A DNA stretch of 64,000 nucleotides from Myxococcales bacterium (GTDB taxonomy: Bacteria > Myxococcota_A > Polyangia > Polyangiales > Polyangiaceae): positions 55,096 to 119,095 of the forward strand of contig JANYHK010000086.1 of the NCBI GenBank assembly GCA_025359105.1. The letters run 5' to 3'. A program made the translations under genes and the position numbers. The notes beneath the pieces are model-generated. The model was given only the letters and a program-made list of their open reading frames with translations, was not told where the DNA came from and made no database searches. This document shows positions 1 through 8,892 of the stretch, one piece after another; within the stretch, counting starts at the first letter, position 1, and the number at the start of each line of letters is the position of its first letter.

Positions 1-1050
1 CTGCGTGACCCGGTCGACCTCCCAGTTGCGCGTCCAGCTCGTACGCCACGCGCTCCCTGCGGCAGGGGCCTCGGGCGCGGGCGCGGGGGAGTCGGCGCGG
101 TTCGACTGCGCGCCGGGAACACCGGCGACGGTCGCCCCCTCGGTTCCGCTCTTTTCTTCGGTCTTTTGCTCGCTGCGGAGCGCGGTCTTCGTCGGCTCGT
201 AGTGCTCTTCGGTCTTCTCGCGCGACGTCGTGTCGAGCAAGGCCGCGATGCGCACGTCCGATTTGCCGGGACCCACGACGCGCTCGACGAGCGCCCGCGC
301 CTTCTCCTCCAGCGACGCGGCGACCTCCCGCTCGCGCTCCTCCTGCTGCTCGCTGTCGGCCGCGCCGTGGGAAGCGTCAGCGCGTGGACGGTGGAGCGTC
401 ATGCCGTCCGCGCTCACGATCGAGACGCGATCCTCGGCGAGACCCGGCACCGCCGCGGAGACCAGGTGCACCACACTGGCCACCTCCCCCTTGCTGAACG
501 TGCGACCAGGACGGAGACGGAGCACGACCGACGCGCTGGCCGTCTGCTTGGAGATGGCGAAGACGCTCTGCTCGGGCAGCACGAGGTGCACACGCGCAGC
601 TTGCACGGCGCCGATCGTGCCGATCGTGCGCGAGAGCTCGCCTTCGAGCGCGCGACGGAGGTTGATGCGCTGCTCGAACTCCGTCGCGCCGAGACGCGAC
701 TTGTCGAAGAGCTCGAAGCCGATGCCGCCGCCGCGCGGGAGGCCGGCCCCGGCGAGCTCGAGCCGCAGCTCGTGCACCTTCTCCTCGGGGACCTGGATAG
801 CCGTCCCGCCCGCTTCCACCTTGAACGGGATCTTCAGCTCTTTCAGCTTCGTGCTCACCGCCGAGGCGTCCTCGGGGGACATGTCGGTGAAGAGAAACGC
901 CCAGTTTTCTCGCCCCGACAACGTGCTGATGACGATCGACGCCACGATCGTCGTGGCGATCACGATCGCGAGCGCGATGCGTTTGGCGTTGGACATCTTT
1001 GCCCAGTACGCCATCGCCAGCTTCAAGAACGCGGAGAGTCTCTCGTTCAC
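1..1050 (-). CDS. fliF: Flagellar MS-ring protein FliF (N-terminal 350 codons; 3' end outside the window)
   Basis: Translating the minus strand from a GTG at 1050 gives an open frame of exactly 350 codons that runs off the window. It starts with an amphipathic stretch (VNERLSAFLKLAMAYWAKM), then a membrane segment (about residues 20-38) and the FliF ring-building region, with recognisable pieces such as GGGIGFELFDKS and ARVHLVLPEQS. The last visible part (from about residue 285) is a Ser/Ala/Pro-rich linker, as in FliF before the second membrane helix. FliF forms the inner-membrane MS ring on which the rotor and export gate assemble. The gene follows fliE after an 18-base gap in the flgB-flgC-fliE-fliF order usual for this operon. 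A start at ATG 1014 is possible, but the GTG keeps the conserved amphipathic N-terminus and has a GGTGG stretch upstream. Confidence 0.93.
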   Translation of the reverse strand, partial: MNERLSAFLKLAMAYWAKMSNAKRIALAIVIATTIVASIVISTLSGRENWAFLFTDMSPEDASAVSTKLKELKIPFKVEAGGTAIQVPEEKVHELRLELAGAGLPRGGGIGFELFDKSRLGATEFEQRINLRRALEGELSRTIGTIGAVQAARVHLVLPEQSVFAISKQTASASVVLRLRPGRTFSKGEVASVVHLVSAAVPGLAEDRVSIVSADGMTLHRPRADASHGAADSEQQEEREREVAASLEEKARALVERVVGPGKSDVRIAALLDTTSREKTEEHYEPTKTALRSEQKTEEKSGTEGATVAGVPGAQSNRADSPAPAPEAPAAGSAWRTSWTRNWEVDRVTQ

Positions 1051-1068
1051 TTGGGGAACCACCGTGCG

Positions 1069-1401
1069 CTAGATGTTCATGCGCCAGAGATCGTTGAACG
1101 CTTCGACGAGCTTGTTGCGGACGTTGGCGACCAGCTTGAGCTCGATGTCCGCCTGCTTCACAGCGATCATCGTGCCGTGAATGTCGTCGACCGCGCCGGT
1201 GGCGAAATCCTGGGTCTTCTGCTCGGCGACGGACGCCGCCTGGTTCGCCGAGGCGACCGCGTCCTTCAGCAGGTCGGCGAAGGGGACACCCTTCTCCGCC
1301 CGCGCGCCACCCTGGAGCCGGGAGACGAGATTCTCGCCTCCGACGTTCGACGTGTCGATCGGGAGCGTTCCCGAGCCGACCGGCGCCAGGGGAAGCGTCA
1401 T
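1069..1401 (-). CDS. fliE: Flagellar hook-basal body protein FliE
   Basis: 110 residues, the usual FliE size. The C-terminal half has the family signature: a heptad-like helix ending in KLVANVRNKLVEAFNDLWRMNI, close to the VRNKLVEAY...RM ending of FliE proteins. FliE is the small periplasmic adaptor that joins the MS ring to the proximal rod and is the first rod-type export substrate. Its ATG overlaps the flgC stop codon by four bases (ATGA), so the two are translationally coupled; fliF follows after 18 bases. Confidence 0.95.
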   Translation of the reverse strand: MTLPLAPVGSGTLPIDTSNVGGENLVSRLQGGARAEKGVPFADLLKDAVASANQAASVAEQKTQDFATGAVDDIHGTMIAVKQADIELKLVANVRNKLVEAFNDLWRMNI

Positions 1402-1820
1402 TTGCCGATACCGAGCGCGCTTCGGGCCATGCCCTTGATCGACTCGATCGACGTGACGCCGGCTTCGTACGCGCGCGAGGCCGTGATCATGTTGACCATC
1501 TCCTCGACGACGTTGACGTTGGGGTAGGAGACATACCCCTGCCCGTTCGCGTCAGGGTGCCCGGGCTCGTAGACGAGCTGAGCGGGGCGCTGGTCTTGCG
1601 CCATCTGCGTGACGCGCACGAGCGTCACGGCGCTCGCACCCGGACCACCCGACAGTGGCGTCGCCTGGAATACAGGGTCGATGCGCTTGTACGGCCCGCC
1701 GGCCTCGGTGCGGGTGCTCCGCGCGTTCGCGAGGTTCGAGGCGATCGCGTTCATGCGTGTGCGCTCGGCGGAGAGGCCCGAGGCCGCGACTTCCATTCCG
1801 GTGAAGATGCCGATCGTCAT
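1398..1820 (-). CDS. flgC: Flagellar proximal rod protein FlgC
   Basis: 140 residues with the N-terminal rod/hook motif (SGLSAERTRMNAIASNLANA) and the C-terminal FlgC signature (YPNVNVVEEMVNMITASRAYEAGV). These two helices pack together in the axial rod coiled-coil layer. FlgC is one of the proximal rod subunits exported through the FliF ring. It lies 29 bases downstream of flgB and overlaps fliE by four bases, all transcribed leftwards from the sigma-54 element near 2260. Confidence 0.96.
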   Translation of the reverse strand: MTIGIFTGMEVAASGLSAERTRMNAIASNLANARSTRTEAGGPYKRIDPVFQATPLSGGPGASAVTLVRVTQMAQDQRPAQLVYEPGHPDANGQGYVSYPNVNVVEEMVNMITASRAYEAGVTSIESIKGMARSALGIGK

Positions 1821-1849
1821 GATGCGCGGATCCCTCGATTGCCTTGGTT

Positions 1850-2242
1850 TCAGCCGTGTCCGTCGTTCGCCGCGAAGGCGAGATCGCCCAGCTCCGCGGC
1901 GACGAGCGTGGAGATGACGTCGTAGCGGAGCTGGTTCGCCGCGACCTTCGCGGCCTCGCGATCGAGCGAGACGAAGTTGCGGTCGTTGCCGGCGCCGGCC
2001 GTCGGATCGTTGAAGACGCGGCCGTTCACGGGCATTCCCGACTCGGGGAGCGGGATGTGCGCCGCGCTGGTGCGGTTCAGGGTCACCTGAAGGACCCCGT
2101 TGAACCCCTCGACCCGCGCCAGATCGCGGGGAACGTAGTTCGGTGTGTCCACGTTCGACACGTTCGACACGAGGACGTTGTGGCGCTCCAGGTGGTAGTC
2201 GAGCGCCTGGTGGAGCGGCCGGATGTCGGTGAAGAGGTCCAC
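1850..2242 (-). CDS. flgB: Flagellar proximal rod protein FlgB
   Basis: 130 residues. The N-terminal half carries the FlgB rod motif (HNVLVSNVSNVDTPNYVPRDL) and the C-terminal half ends in the usual amphipathic helix. FlgB is the first rod subunit above FliE. The start is a GTG at 2242, chosen because it gives a normal FlgB N-terminus (MDLFTDIRPLHQALDYH) and no other start fits. Only a weak AGGT lies upstream. A sigma-54 element at 2255-2270 would place transcription start about two bases before the GTG, so the message may be effectively leaderless. Confidence 0.95.
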   Translation of the reverse strand: MDLFTDIRPLHQALDYHLERHNVLVSNVSNVDTPNYVPRDLARVEGFNGVLQVTLNRTSAAHIPLPESGMPVNGRVFNDPTAGAGNDRNFVSLDREAAKVAANQLRYDVISTLVAAELGDLAFAANDGHG

Positions 2243-2254
2243 AGGTCGACCTAC

Positions 2255-2270
2255 AGCACGTGCCGTGCCG
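2255..2270 (-). promoter_or_regulatory. Sigma-54 (-24/-12) promoter for flgB-flgC-fliE-fliF
   Basis: The minus strand reads CGGCACGGCACGTGCT, matching TGGCACG-N4-TTGCW with GG and GC separated by exactly 10 bases. Predicted +1 is about 2244, two bases before the flgB GTG. RpoN elements are standard for class II flagellar operons in polar flagellates. Confidence 0.7.
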
Positions 2271-2316
2271 AAGGAGGCGCTGGACAGCGGGCCGACCGTG
2301 TCAGGTCACCGATGGC

Positions 2317-2340
2317 GGAGCGACGGAAATCCGTCGCTCC
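2317..2340. promoter_or_regulatory. Perfect palindrome between divergent sigma-54 promoters (candidate activator-binding site)
   Basis: GGAGCGACGG, loop AAAT, CCGTCGCTCC: a perfect 10-base inverted repeat. Its centre (2328) is about 84 bases upstream of the predicted flgB start and about 86 bases upstream of the predicted start of the activator gene. That is a typical distance for an NtrC-family enhancer. No T-tract follows on either strand, which argues against a terminator. Confidence 0.55.
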
Positions 2341-2387
2341 CGGCATGCGTCAACGGTCTAACGACGCGATAGCCAATGCGCCGACGG

Positions 2388-2404
2388 TTGGCGCGCCGGT
2401 TGCT
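2388..2404 (+). promoter_or_regulatory. Sigma-54 (-24/-12) promoter for the flagellar activator gene
   Basis: TTGGCGCGCCGGTTGCT fits TTGGCACG-N4-TTGCT with one mismatch in the core and exact GG-N10-GC spacing (GG 2390-2391, GC 2402-2403). Predicted +1 is about 2415, giving a 113-base leader before the ATG at 2528. This implies the activator gene depends on sigma-54 itself, possibly with autoregulation. Confidence 0.75.
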
Positions 2405-2527
2405 TTATGTCCGTCCTTGAAACGCTGCTTCAAAAACGCGCCGAGGGGTTCGCGCTGATTTGGTTGCCTCGTAGGCGGGGCCGGTAGGGGACAGCGCAGC
2501 GGATTGACCACCTAAGGAGACTTAACC

Positions 2528-3703
<1,176 letters not shown>

Positions 3704-3707
3704 ACAA

Positions 3708-3724
3708 TTGGCCCGCCCCTTGCT
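3708..3724 (+). promoter_or_regulatory. Sigma-54 (-24/-12) promoter for swrD-motA-motB
   Basis: TTGGCCCGCCCCTTGCT has exact GG-N10-GC spacing and a perfect TTGCT -12 box. Predicted +1 is about 3735, 16 bases before the GTG start of swrD, with GGGAGGAGG as ribosome site between them. Confidence 0.8.
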
Positions 3725-3750
3725 GACCAAGGAGCCGGGAGGAGGCACTC

Positions 3751-4065
3751 GTGATCGTACTCTCGCGTCTCAACGGCCAGCTCGTGGCGATCAATCCCGA
3801 TCTGGTCACGTGGATCGAGGTCCTCCCCGATACGACCATCTCGATGGTCGGCGGCGAAAAGATCTTGGTCAGGGAGTCGCTCGACGAGGTGATCGGGCGC
3901 GTGATCGCGTACCGGACCTCCCTCGGCAAGATCGAAGCGATCCGCCCGGGCTCGCCGGTCGCGGCGCTCGCAGCGAGGAACCCGTCTCGCTCTTCGACGC
4001 GCCCCCCGCCTCCGCGCTCGATCTTCCCGGCGCTCCAGAACGAGCCGCCGCCGCCGCGCAAATGA
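3751..4065 (+). CDS. swrD: SwrD/FlbD-family flagellar motor protein
   Basis: 104 residues. The first 70 are the compact FlbD/SwrD fold (MIVLSRLNGQLVAINPDLVTWIE, then a GGEKILVRES segment), and the last 30 or so are a Pro/Arg-rich tail absent from short homologues. In Bacillus, SwrD raises flagellar motor power by an effect on the stators. The gene sits immediately before motA and motB, the usual place for this family. The start is a GTG at 3751 with a strong GGGAGGAGG site. It should not be confused with the unrelated Caulobacter regulator also called FlbD. Confidence 0.85.
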   Translation: MIVLSRLNGQLVAINPDLVTWIEVLPDTTISMVGGEKILVRESLDEVIGRVIAYRTSLGKIEAIRPGSPVAALAARNPSRSSTRPPPPRSIFPALQNEPPPPRK

Positions 4066-4076
4066 GGTGACTGAAC

Positions 4077-4856
4077 ATGGATCTCGGAACGATCATCGGG
4101 CTCGTCGTCGCGCTGGGATTCATTCTCGCCGGTAACGCCATCGAGGGCGGTAAGGTCGCGCAGATCGCACAGCCGACCGCGGCGATGATCGTCATCGGGG
4201 GCACCATCGGCGCCACGATGGTGCAGTTTCCGCTCTCCACCTTCATCAACGGCATGAAGGCGATAAAGACCGTCTTTCTCACGAAGCCCAGCCGCGACGC
4301 CAAGCTCGTGGAAGAGATCGTCGGCTACGCGGCCACCGCCCGGCGCGACGGGATCCTCGCGCTCGAGCCCCTCGCCCCCAAGGCGAGCGATCCGTTCCTC
4401 GTCCGCGCGCTCATGATGGCGATCGACGGCGCCGACAGCACGGCCATCCGCGACGCGCTCGAGCAGGCGATCCACAAAGAGGAGGAAGAGGGCGAGGACG
4501 CCGCGAAGGTCTTCGAGACCGCAGGCGGCTACTCGCCGACGATCGGGATCATCGGCGCCGTTCTCGGCCTCATCCAGGTCATGCAGAACCTCTCCGACAT
4601 CGCGAAGGTCGGCGAGGGTATCGCCACCGCGTTCGTCGCGACGATCTACGGCGTCGCGTTCGCGAACCTCGTGTGCCTCCCCATCGGCGGCAAGCTCAAG
4701 CTCCGCACCCGCGAGGCCGTCGCGCTCCGCGTGCTCATGCTCGAAGGCGCGCTCGCCATCCAGCAGGGCATGAACCCGAAGCTCGTCAAGGAGCGCCTCT
4801 CCAGCTTCTCGCACGACCACGCCCACCCAGCGGCCGACGTGAAGGAAGCCGCGTAA
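4077..4856 (+). CDS. motA: Flagellar motor stator protein MotA
   Basis: 259 residues with two N-terminal membrane helices (MDLGTIIGLVVALGFILAG...), a cytoplasmic loop that contacts FliG, and two further helices (about 150-215: SPTIGIIGAVLGLIQVMQNL and GIATAFVATIYGVAFANLVCLP). It has the size and layout of the MotA/PomA stator family. With MotB it forms the ion channel that drives rotation. It starts 11 bases after swrD and lies 33 bases before motB. The SPTIGIIGAVLGL core is shared by proton- and sodium-type stators, so the coupling ion cannot be told by eye. Confidence 0.95.
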   Translation: MDLGTIIGLVVALGFILAGNAIEGGKVAQIAQPTAAMIVIGGTIGATMVQFPLSTFINGMKAIKTVFLTKPSRDAKLVEEIVGYAATARRDGILALEPLAPKASDPFLVRALMMAIDGADSTAIRDALEQAIHKEEEEGEDAAKVFETAGGYSPTIGIIGAVLGLIQVMQNLSDIAKVGEGIATAFVATIYGVAFANLVCLPIGGKLKLRTREAVALRVLMLEGALAIQQGMNPKLVKERLSSFSHDHAHPAADVKEAA

Positions 4857-4889
4857 GACCGCGGCCCGCTCCTTGCTCCTTGCTCCTGC

Positions 4890-5726
4890 GTGGCAAGGAA
4901 GAAAAAGCACCCGGAGCACGTCAATCACGAGCGGTGGCTGGTCAGCTACGCCGACTTCATCACGCTCCTGTTCGCGTTCTTCGTCGTCATGTTCGCCGTC
5001 TCGCAGGTGGACTCGAAGAAGGTCGGCCGGTTCTCCGAGTCGTTCGAGCGCGCGCTCGAGTCCAACGCCTTCAACTCGAAGGGTAAGGGGCTCCTGCCGG
5101 CCGAGGGGCAGCAGAAGAAGGCGCCGACGACCAAGGACATGAAGCTGCCGGTGCCCATCAAGAGCGGCGTTCTCCCCGGAGAAAAGCAGCAAATTCGCGC
5201 CAACCTGGGCAAGCGCGCGGAGTCTGCGCACGTGCTCAGCGGTCTGGCGATCCTCGAGATCCACGGCGAGCTCGTCCTGCGCTTGCCCGAGCGCCTGATG
5301 TTCGCCGTCGGCGACGCGCAGATATCCGACGACGGGCGCCTCGCGCTCGGCCTGATCGCCGACGAGGTCGCTGCCCGGCACGTCCGCCTGCGCGTCGAGG
5401 GGCACACGGACAACGCGCCCATCCGCACCGCGCGCTTTCCCTCGAACTGGGAGCTCTCGACGACGCGCGCCACGAGCGTGGTGGCCTTCCTCGTCGACAC
5501 CAAGAAGATCGACCCGGCGCGCCTCTCGGCGGCCGGCTACAGCGAGTACCACCCGGTCGCCGAGAACGACAGCGTCGAGGGGCGCAAGATGAACCGCCGA
5601 GTCGATATCGTCGTCGTCGCCGCCGAGGACGACTCCGAGAGCGACGAGCCGCCGCCGGCGCCCGCGTCGCCCACCAAGGACGGGCCCGCGGTCGACCTTC
5701 CGAAGAAGAAGGAGCCAGCAGAATGA
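4890..5726 (+). CDS. motB: Flagellar motor stator protein MotB
   Basis: 278 residues. A short basic cytoplasmic N-terminus precedes one membrane helix (about 19-38) with the ion-binding aspartate in the motif SYADF (Asp22, the equivalent of E. coli Asp32). A plug/linker region and a periplasmic OmpA-type peptidoglycan-binding domain follow (about 125-240: RVEGHTDNAPIRT, SNWELSTTRA, NRRVDIVV). The tail is acidic and Pro-rich. It anchors the stator to the cell wall. The start is a GTG at 4890. The stop overlaps the next ATG by four bases, so the downstream envelope protein is translationally coupled to the stator genes. Confidence 0.96.
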   Translation: MARKKKHPEHVNHERWLVSYADFITLLFAFFVVMFAVSQVDSKKVGRFSESFERALESNAFNSKGKGLLPAEGQQKKAPTTKDMKLPVPIKSGVLPGEKQQIRANLGKRAESAHVLSGLAILEIHGELVLRLPERLMFAVGDAQISDDGRLALGLIADEVAARHVRLRVEGHTDNAPIRTARFPSNWELSTTRATSVVAFLVDTKKIDPARLSAAGYSEYHPVAENDSVEGRKMNRRVDIVVVAAEDDSESDEPPPAPASPTKDGPAVDLPKKKEPAE

Positions 5727-6235
5727 CGGGGAAGAGCGTCATCGCGACGGCGGCCGCGCTCGCCCTCGCGTCGTGGACGGCAGCGGCCGCCGCCCAGGAG
5801 CTCGTGCTCGGCGCGAACGTGGGCGGCGCGTCGGGCGTCGAAGGCGGCGACCCCGGCGGCGGAGAGATGCGCTTTCGTCGTGCGAGGTCGCGCGTCGTGG
5901 GACAGCTCGAATTGCGCATCGACGACGACAAGAAGAACGGGATGGGCCTCGTGGTCTTCGCCGAGGTCGAGCCAGCCGCGTCGATCGGCGGCAGTGTGCG
6001 GTACCTGCGGTGGCTGAGCACCGGGACCTACCTCTTCGCCGGGGTCACGGGCGTCGGTGCCCCGCGCACGCTGTTCGGCGGCGAGCTCGGCGCGCAGTTT
6101 CACGTCTCGATGGGGGACACGGTCGGGCTGTTCGTCGAACCGTCGTTCGCCGCGCTTCCGCTGGGGACCGATTTGCCGCAAGACCACCTCCTCGTCTGGG
6201 GACTTCTCACGCTGGGGATCCATGCGAACCTCTGA
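5723..6235 (+). CDS. Exported protein of unknown function coupled to motB
   Basis: 170 residues. There is a clear Sec signal peptide (MTGKSVIATAAALALASWTAAAAA, cleavage near AAA-QE). The mature part has alternating hydrophobic/polar strands (QLELRIDD, GLVVFAEVEP, TYLFAGVTGVG, HVSMGDTVGLFVEPSFAALPLG) like a small outer-membrane or periplasmic beta-structure. I do not recognise a family. The ATG overlaps the motB stop (ATGA) and the gene overlaps the next lipoprotein gene by 14 bases, so it is part of the swrD-motAB operon. A role near the stator or outer rings is an inference from position only. Confidence 0.7.
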   Translation: MTGKSVIATAAALALASWTAAAAAQELVLGANVGGASGVEGGDPGGGEMRFRRARSRVVGQLELRIDDDKKNGMGLVVFAEVEPAASIGGSVRYLRWLSTGTYLFAGVTGVGAPRTLFGGELGAQFHVSMGDTVGLFVEPSFAALPLGTDLPQDHLLVWGLLTLGIHANL

Positions 6236-6605
6236 TCTCGTCGCGCTCGCCGTTGCGCTCCTGGTCCCCGCCGTCTGCGCGACCGGCTGCATCGACGGCT
6301 CGACCTGCCTGCGCAACTCGGATTGCCCGGCCGCCGACATCTGCTCCATCGGCGCCTGCATCCTCGCGCCCATCGACAACGGCGAGGGCGGGACCGACGA
6401 GGCCGGCGCCGAAGCGGGCCCCTTGCCCGACGCGGGCACGCCCGCTGGCCGCGACTCCGGCGTCGACGCGACGCTCTCGGACGCCGGCGGCGACGCGGAC
6501 GCCGCGACGGGCACGGGCGACTCCGGCGACTCCGGCGCGACTGCCGACGACGCAACGGCCTTCGACGCGAGCACCGACGACGCCTCCGACGCCGCGCCGG
6601 AGTGA
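6222..6605 (+). CDS. Small acidic lipoprotein of the motAB operon, unknown function
   Basis: 127 residues. The signal peptide ends in a lipobox (VCATG-C, Cys at about residue 23). A Cys-spaced segment follows (STCLRNSDCPAADICSIGAC), then about 85 residues of low-complexity Asp/Ala/Gly/Thr. Cys knots followed by acidic DAG-type tails are common in lipoproteins of myxobacterial genomes. The ATG lies 14 bases inside the preceding gene. It closes the motor operon just before the flgG promoter. Function unknown. Confidence 0.65.
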   Translation: MRTSDLVALAVALLVPAVCATGCIDGSTCLRNSDCPAADICSIGACILAPIDNGEGGTDEAGAEAGPLPDAGTPAGRDSGVDATLSDAGGDADAATGTGDSGDSGATADDATAFDASTDDASDAAPE

Positions 6606-6608
6606 GCG

Positions 6609-6624
6609 CGGCACGCAGCGTGCA
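6609..6624 (+). promoter_or_regulatory. Sigma-54 (-24/-12) promoter for flgG-flgA-flgH-flgI-flgJ
   Basis: CGGCACGCAGCGTGCA has GG (6610-6611) and GC (6622-6623) spaced by 10 bases. Predicted +1 is about 6635, 20 bases before the flgG ATG, with AGGAGA in the short leader. Confidence 0.75.
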
Positions 6625-6654
6625 CTTCGGTACGAAGTAACCAGGAGACCGAAG

Positions 6655-7440
6655 ATGTTCCGCTCGCTCGACATCGCCGCAACGGGAATGGCCGCGCAGG
6701 AATCGCAGCTCGACGCGATCTCCAACAACCTCGCGAACGCGAACACCGTCGGCTACAAGAAGATGCGCGCCGATTTTCAGGACCACATCTACCAGACGGT
6801 GCAGGCCTCGGGCGCGCAGACGAGCAGTACGACGCAGTCGCCGACGGGTCTGCAAGTTGGCAGCGGCGTCAGGATGGTGGCGACGACGCGCCACTACACC
6901 CAAGGTGCGTTGACGACGACGGGCAACCCGCTCGACGTCGCGATCGAGGGCAACGGCTTCTTCGTCGTACAGCAGCCCGACGGTACCCCCGCCTACACGC
7001 GCGCCGGCACGCTGAAGACCGACGCGCAGGGGCGCCTGGTGACGGCCGAGGGCATGCCGATCGAGCCTGCGATCACGATCCCGCCCGACGCGGTCGGTGT
7101 GTCGATTGGCTCGGAGGGCCAGGTGTCGGTCTCGATCAAGGGGCGCGCGGCGCCCACGCAGGTCGGGCAGATCACGATCGCGAACTTCGTGAACCCGGCG
7201 GGCCTCTCGGCGCTCGGCCACAGCTTGCTGCAGGCCACGTCGGCGAGCGGGGATCCGCAGGTCGGCAACCCCGGCACCGACGGACGCGGCACGCTCCTCC
7301 AGAACACGGTGGAGCAGTCGAACGTCGAGGTCGTCCAGGAGATGATCGGCCTCATCAGCGCGCAACGCACGTACGACGTCAACTCGAAGGTCGTGGCCGC
7401 CGCGGACGAGATGCTCCGCAGCGCGACGCAGATGCGGTAA
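6655..7440 (+). CDS. flgG: Flagellar distal rod protein FlgG
   Basis: 261 residues, the typical FlgG length. The N-terminus (FRSLDIAATGMAAQESQLDAISNNLANANTVGYKK) and the C-terminus (LLQNTVEQSNVEVVQEMIGLISAQRTYDVNSKVV) are FlgG signatures; residues 85-100 hold the conserved LDVAIEGNGFFVV. FlgG forms the distal rod that crosses the P and L rings. First gene of an operon whose remaining members build those rings. Confidence 0.97.
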   Translation: MFRSLDIAATGMAAQESQLDAISNNLANANTVGYKKMRADFQDHIYQTVQASGAQTSSTTQSPTGLQVGSGVRMVATTRHYTQGALTTTGNPLDVAIEGNGFFVVQQPDGTPAYTRAGTLKTDAQGRLVTAEGMPIEPAITIPPDAVGVSIGSEGQVSVSIKGRAAPTQVGQITIANFVNPAGLSALGHSLLQATSASGDPQVGNPGTDGRGTLLQNTVEQSNVEVVQEMIGLISAQRTYDVNSKVVAAADEMLRSATQMR

Positions 7441-7444
7441 CGCC

Positions 7445-8197
7445 ATGACGAAAGCTCGCCTCTCGTCCGTCGCCTCCGCCTTCGCGCTCGCGCTCGTCCT
7501 CGCCGCTTCGCTCGGCGTCGCCGACGATGCCCGTATCGTATCGCGCTCGCGCCTCAAGCTGGCCGATCTGGTCCACGCCGAAGGCGACCTCGGCGCCGTC
7601 GACCTCGGCCCCGCGCCACCTCCCGGCGCCAGCCGCCTCGTCGCGCGCGCCGAGATCGAGGAGCACGTCCGCGCCGCGGGGCTCGATCCCAAGCGCGTCA
7701 AGCTCCCGCCGAGCATCCGCGTCACGGGTGCGTCGATGCGCTTCTCGCCGGAGAAGCTCGCCAAGGCAGCGACGCCGGCGATCGAGAAGGCCCTCCCCGC
7801 CGGCGTCACGCTCACGCGCGTCGACCCGTCGAACGAGCTCGTCACGCACCCCGGCACCACCGTTCGCTCCGCCAGCGTGCCCAAGCTTCCGCGTCAGAAG
7901 GGGCCGAGCCTGTCCTCGGCCATGCTCGAGCTCGTGACCGACGACGGCCTCGTGACGAAGGTGCCGGTCGCGATCTCGGTCGAGATCAGCGAGGCGGCGG
8001 CGCACGCCGACGTGCCGCGCGGCGGCCGGCTCGAGGTCATCTACGAGCGCGGCTCGATCAAGATCGCGACGACCGGCGTAGCGCTGGCGGACGCGGACGT
8101 CGGCGAGACGACGCAGATGAGCCTCGTCGCCACCGGCCGGATCGTCCGCGCGAAGGTGCTCACGCGCGAACGCGCGGAGATCCAGGAGCCGCGATGA
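7445..8197 (+). CDS. flgA: Flagellar P-ring assembly chaperone FlgA
   Basis: 250 residues with a signal peptide (about 1-26). The C-terminal SAF/FlgA domain has the sequence VPRGGRLEVIYERGSIKIATTGVALADADVG and the hydrophobic TGRIVRAKV before the end. FlgA helps FlgI polymerise into the P ring in the periplasm. It starts 4 bases after flgG and its stop overlaps the flgH ATG by four bases. Confidence 0.92.
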   Translation: MTKARLSSVASAFALALVLAASLGVADDARIVSRSRLKLADLVHAEGDLGAVDLGPAPPPGASRLVARAEIEEHVRAAGLDPKRVKLPPSIRVTGASMRFSPEKLAKAATPAIEKALPAGVTLTRVDPSNELVTHPGTTVRSASVPKLPRQKGPSLSSAMLELVTDDGLVTKVPVAISVEISEAAAHADVPRGGRLEVIYERGSIKIATTGVALADADVGETTQMSLVATGRIVRAKVLTRERAEIQEPR

Positions 8198-8892
8198 AGC
8201 GCGCCCTCTCCCTCGTCATCGTCCTCGGCCTCGCCTCGATCGCCTGCGGGCCGGCCCACATCAAACCCTTCACCGCGAAGAACCGCGTGTACACGCCGGG
8301 CAAGTACGCCATCTCGCAGGCCGACGCGAAGCCCCAAACGGGCTCGCTCTTCAGCGAGGCCGGCACGGGCATGCTGCAGGACACCCGCGCCATCCGCGCC
8401 GGCGACATCGTGATGATCAACATCGACGAGACGACGAACGCCGAAGGTGGCGCGAACACCACGACGACCAAGAACGACAAGCGCGACACGAGCGTGACCG
8501 CTCTGCTCGGGCTCGTGCCGGCGATCAAGAAGGCGCACCCGGACATCGACCCCGCGCAGCTCATCGCCCTCGCCGCGAGCGCGGACTTCGCGGGCGACGG
8601 CAAGACGAGCCGCAACGGCCACCTCCACGGCAGCCTCGCGGTGCGGGTCCGCGAGCAGATGCCCAACGGCGACCTCTACATCGAAGGAACCAAGGTCGTC
8701 ATGATCAACACCGAGGAGTACCACCTGTACATCTCCGGAATCGTCCGCTCGGCGGACATCGCGCGCGACAACTCCGTTCTCTCGAGTCGCATCGCCGACG
8801 CGCAAGTGGAGTTCACCGGACGCGGCGATCTGGCCGACACGACCGAGAAGGGCTGGCTCGCGAAGATCCTCGACAAGGTGAGCCCATTTTGA
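8194..8892 (+). CDS. flgH: Flagellar L-ring lipoprotein FlgH
   Basis: 232 residues. The signal peptide ends in the lipobox SIA-C (Cys18). The mature protein has FlgH features: SLFSEAGTGMLQDTRAIRAGDIVMINIDETTNAEG, and a C-terminal part with LYISGIVRSADIARDNSVLSSRIADAQVEFTGRG. FlgH forms the outer-membrane L ring, confirming a diderm envelope. Its coding end overlaps the flgI start. Confidence 0.96.
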   Translation: MKRALSLVIVLGLASIACGPAHIKPFTAKNRVYTPGKYAISQADAKPQTGSLFSEAGTGMLQDTRAIRAGDIVMINIDETTNAEGGANTTTTKNDKRDTSVTALLGLVPAIKKAHPDIDPAQLIALAASADFAGDGKTSRNGHLHGSLAVRVREQMPNGDLYIEGTKVVMINTEEYHLYISGIVRSADIARDNSVLSSRIADAQVEFTGRGDLADTTEKGWLAKILDKVSPF

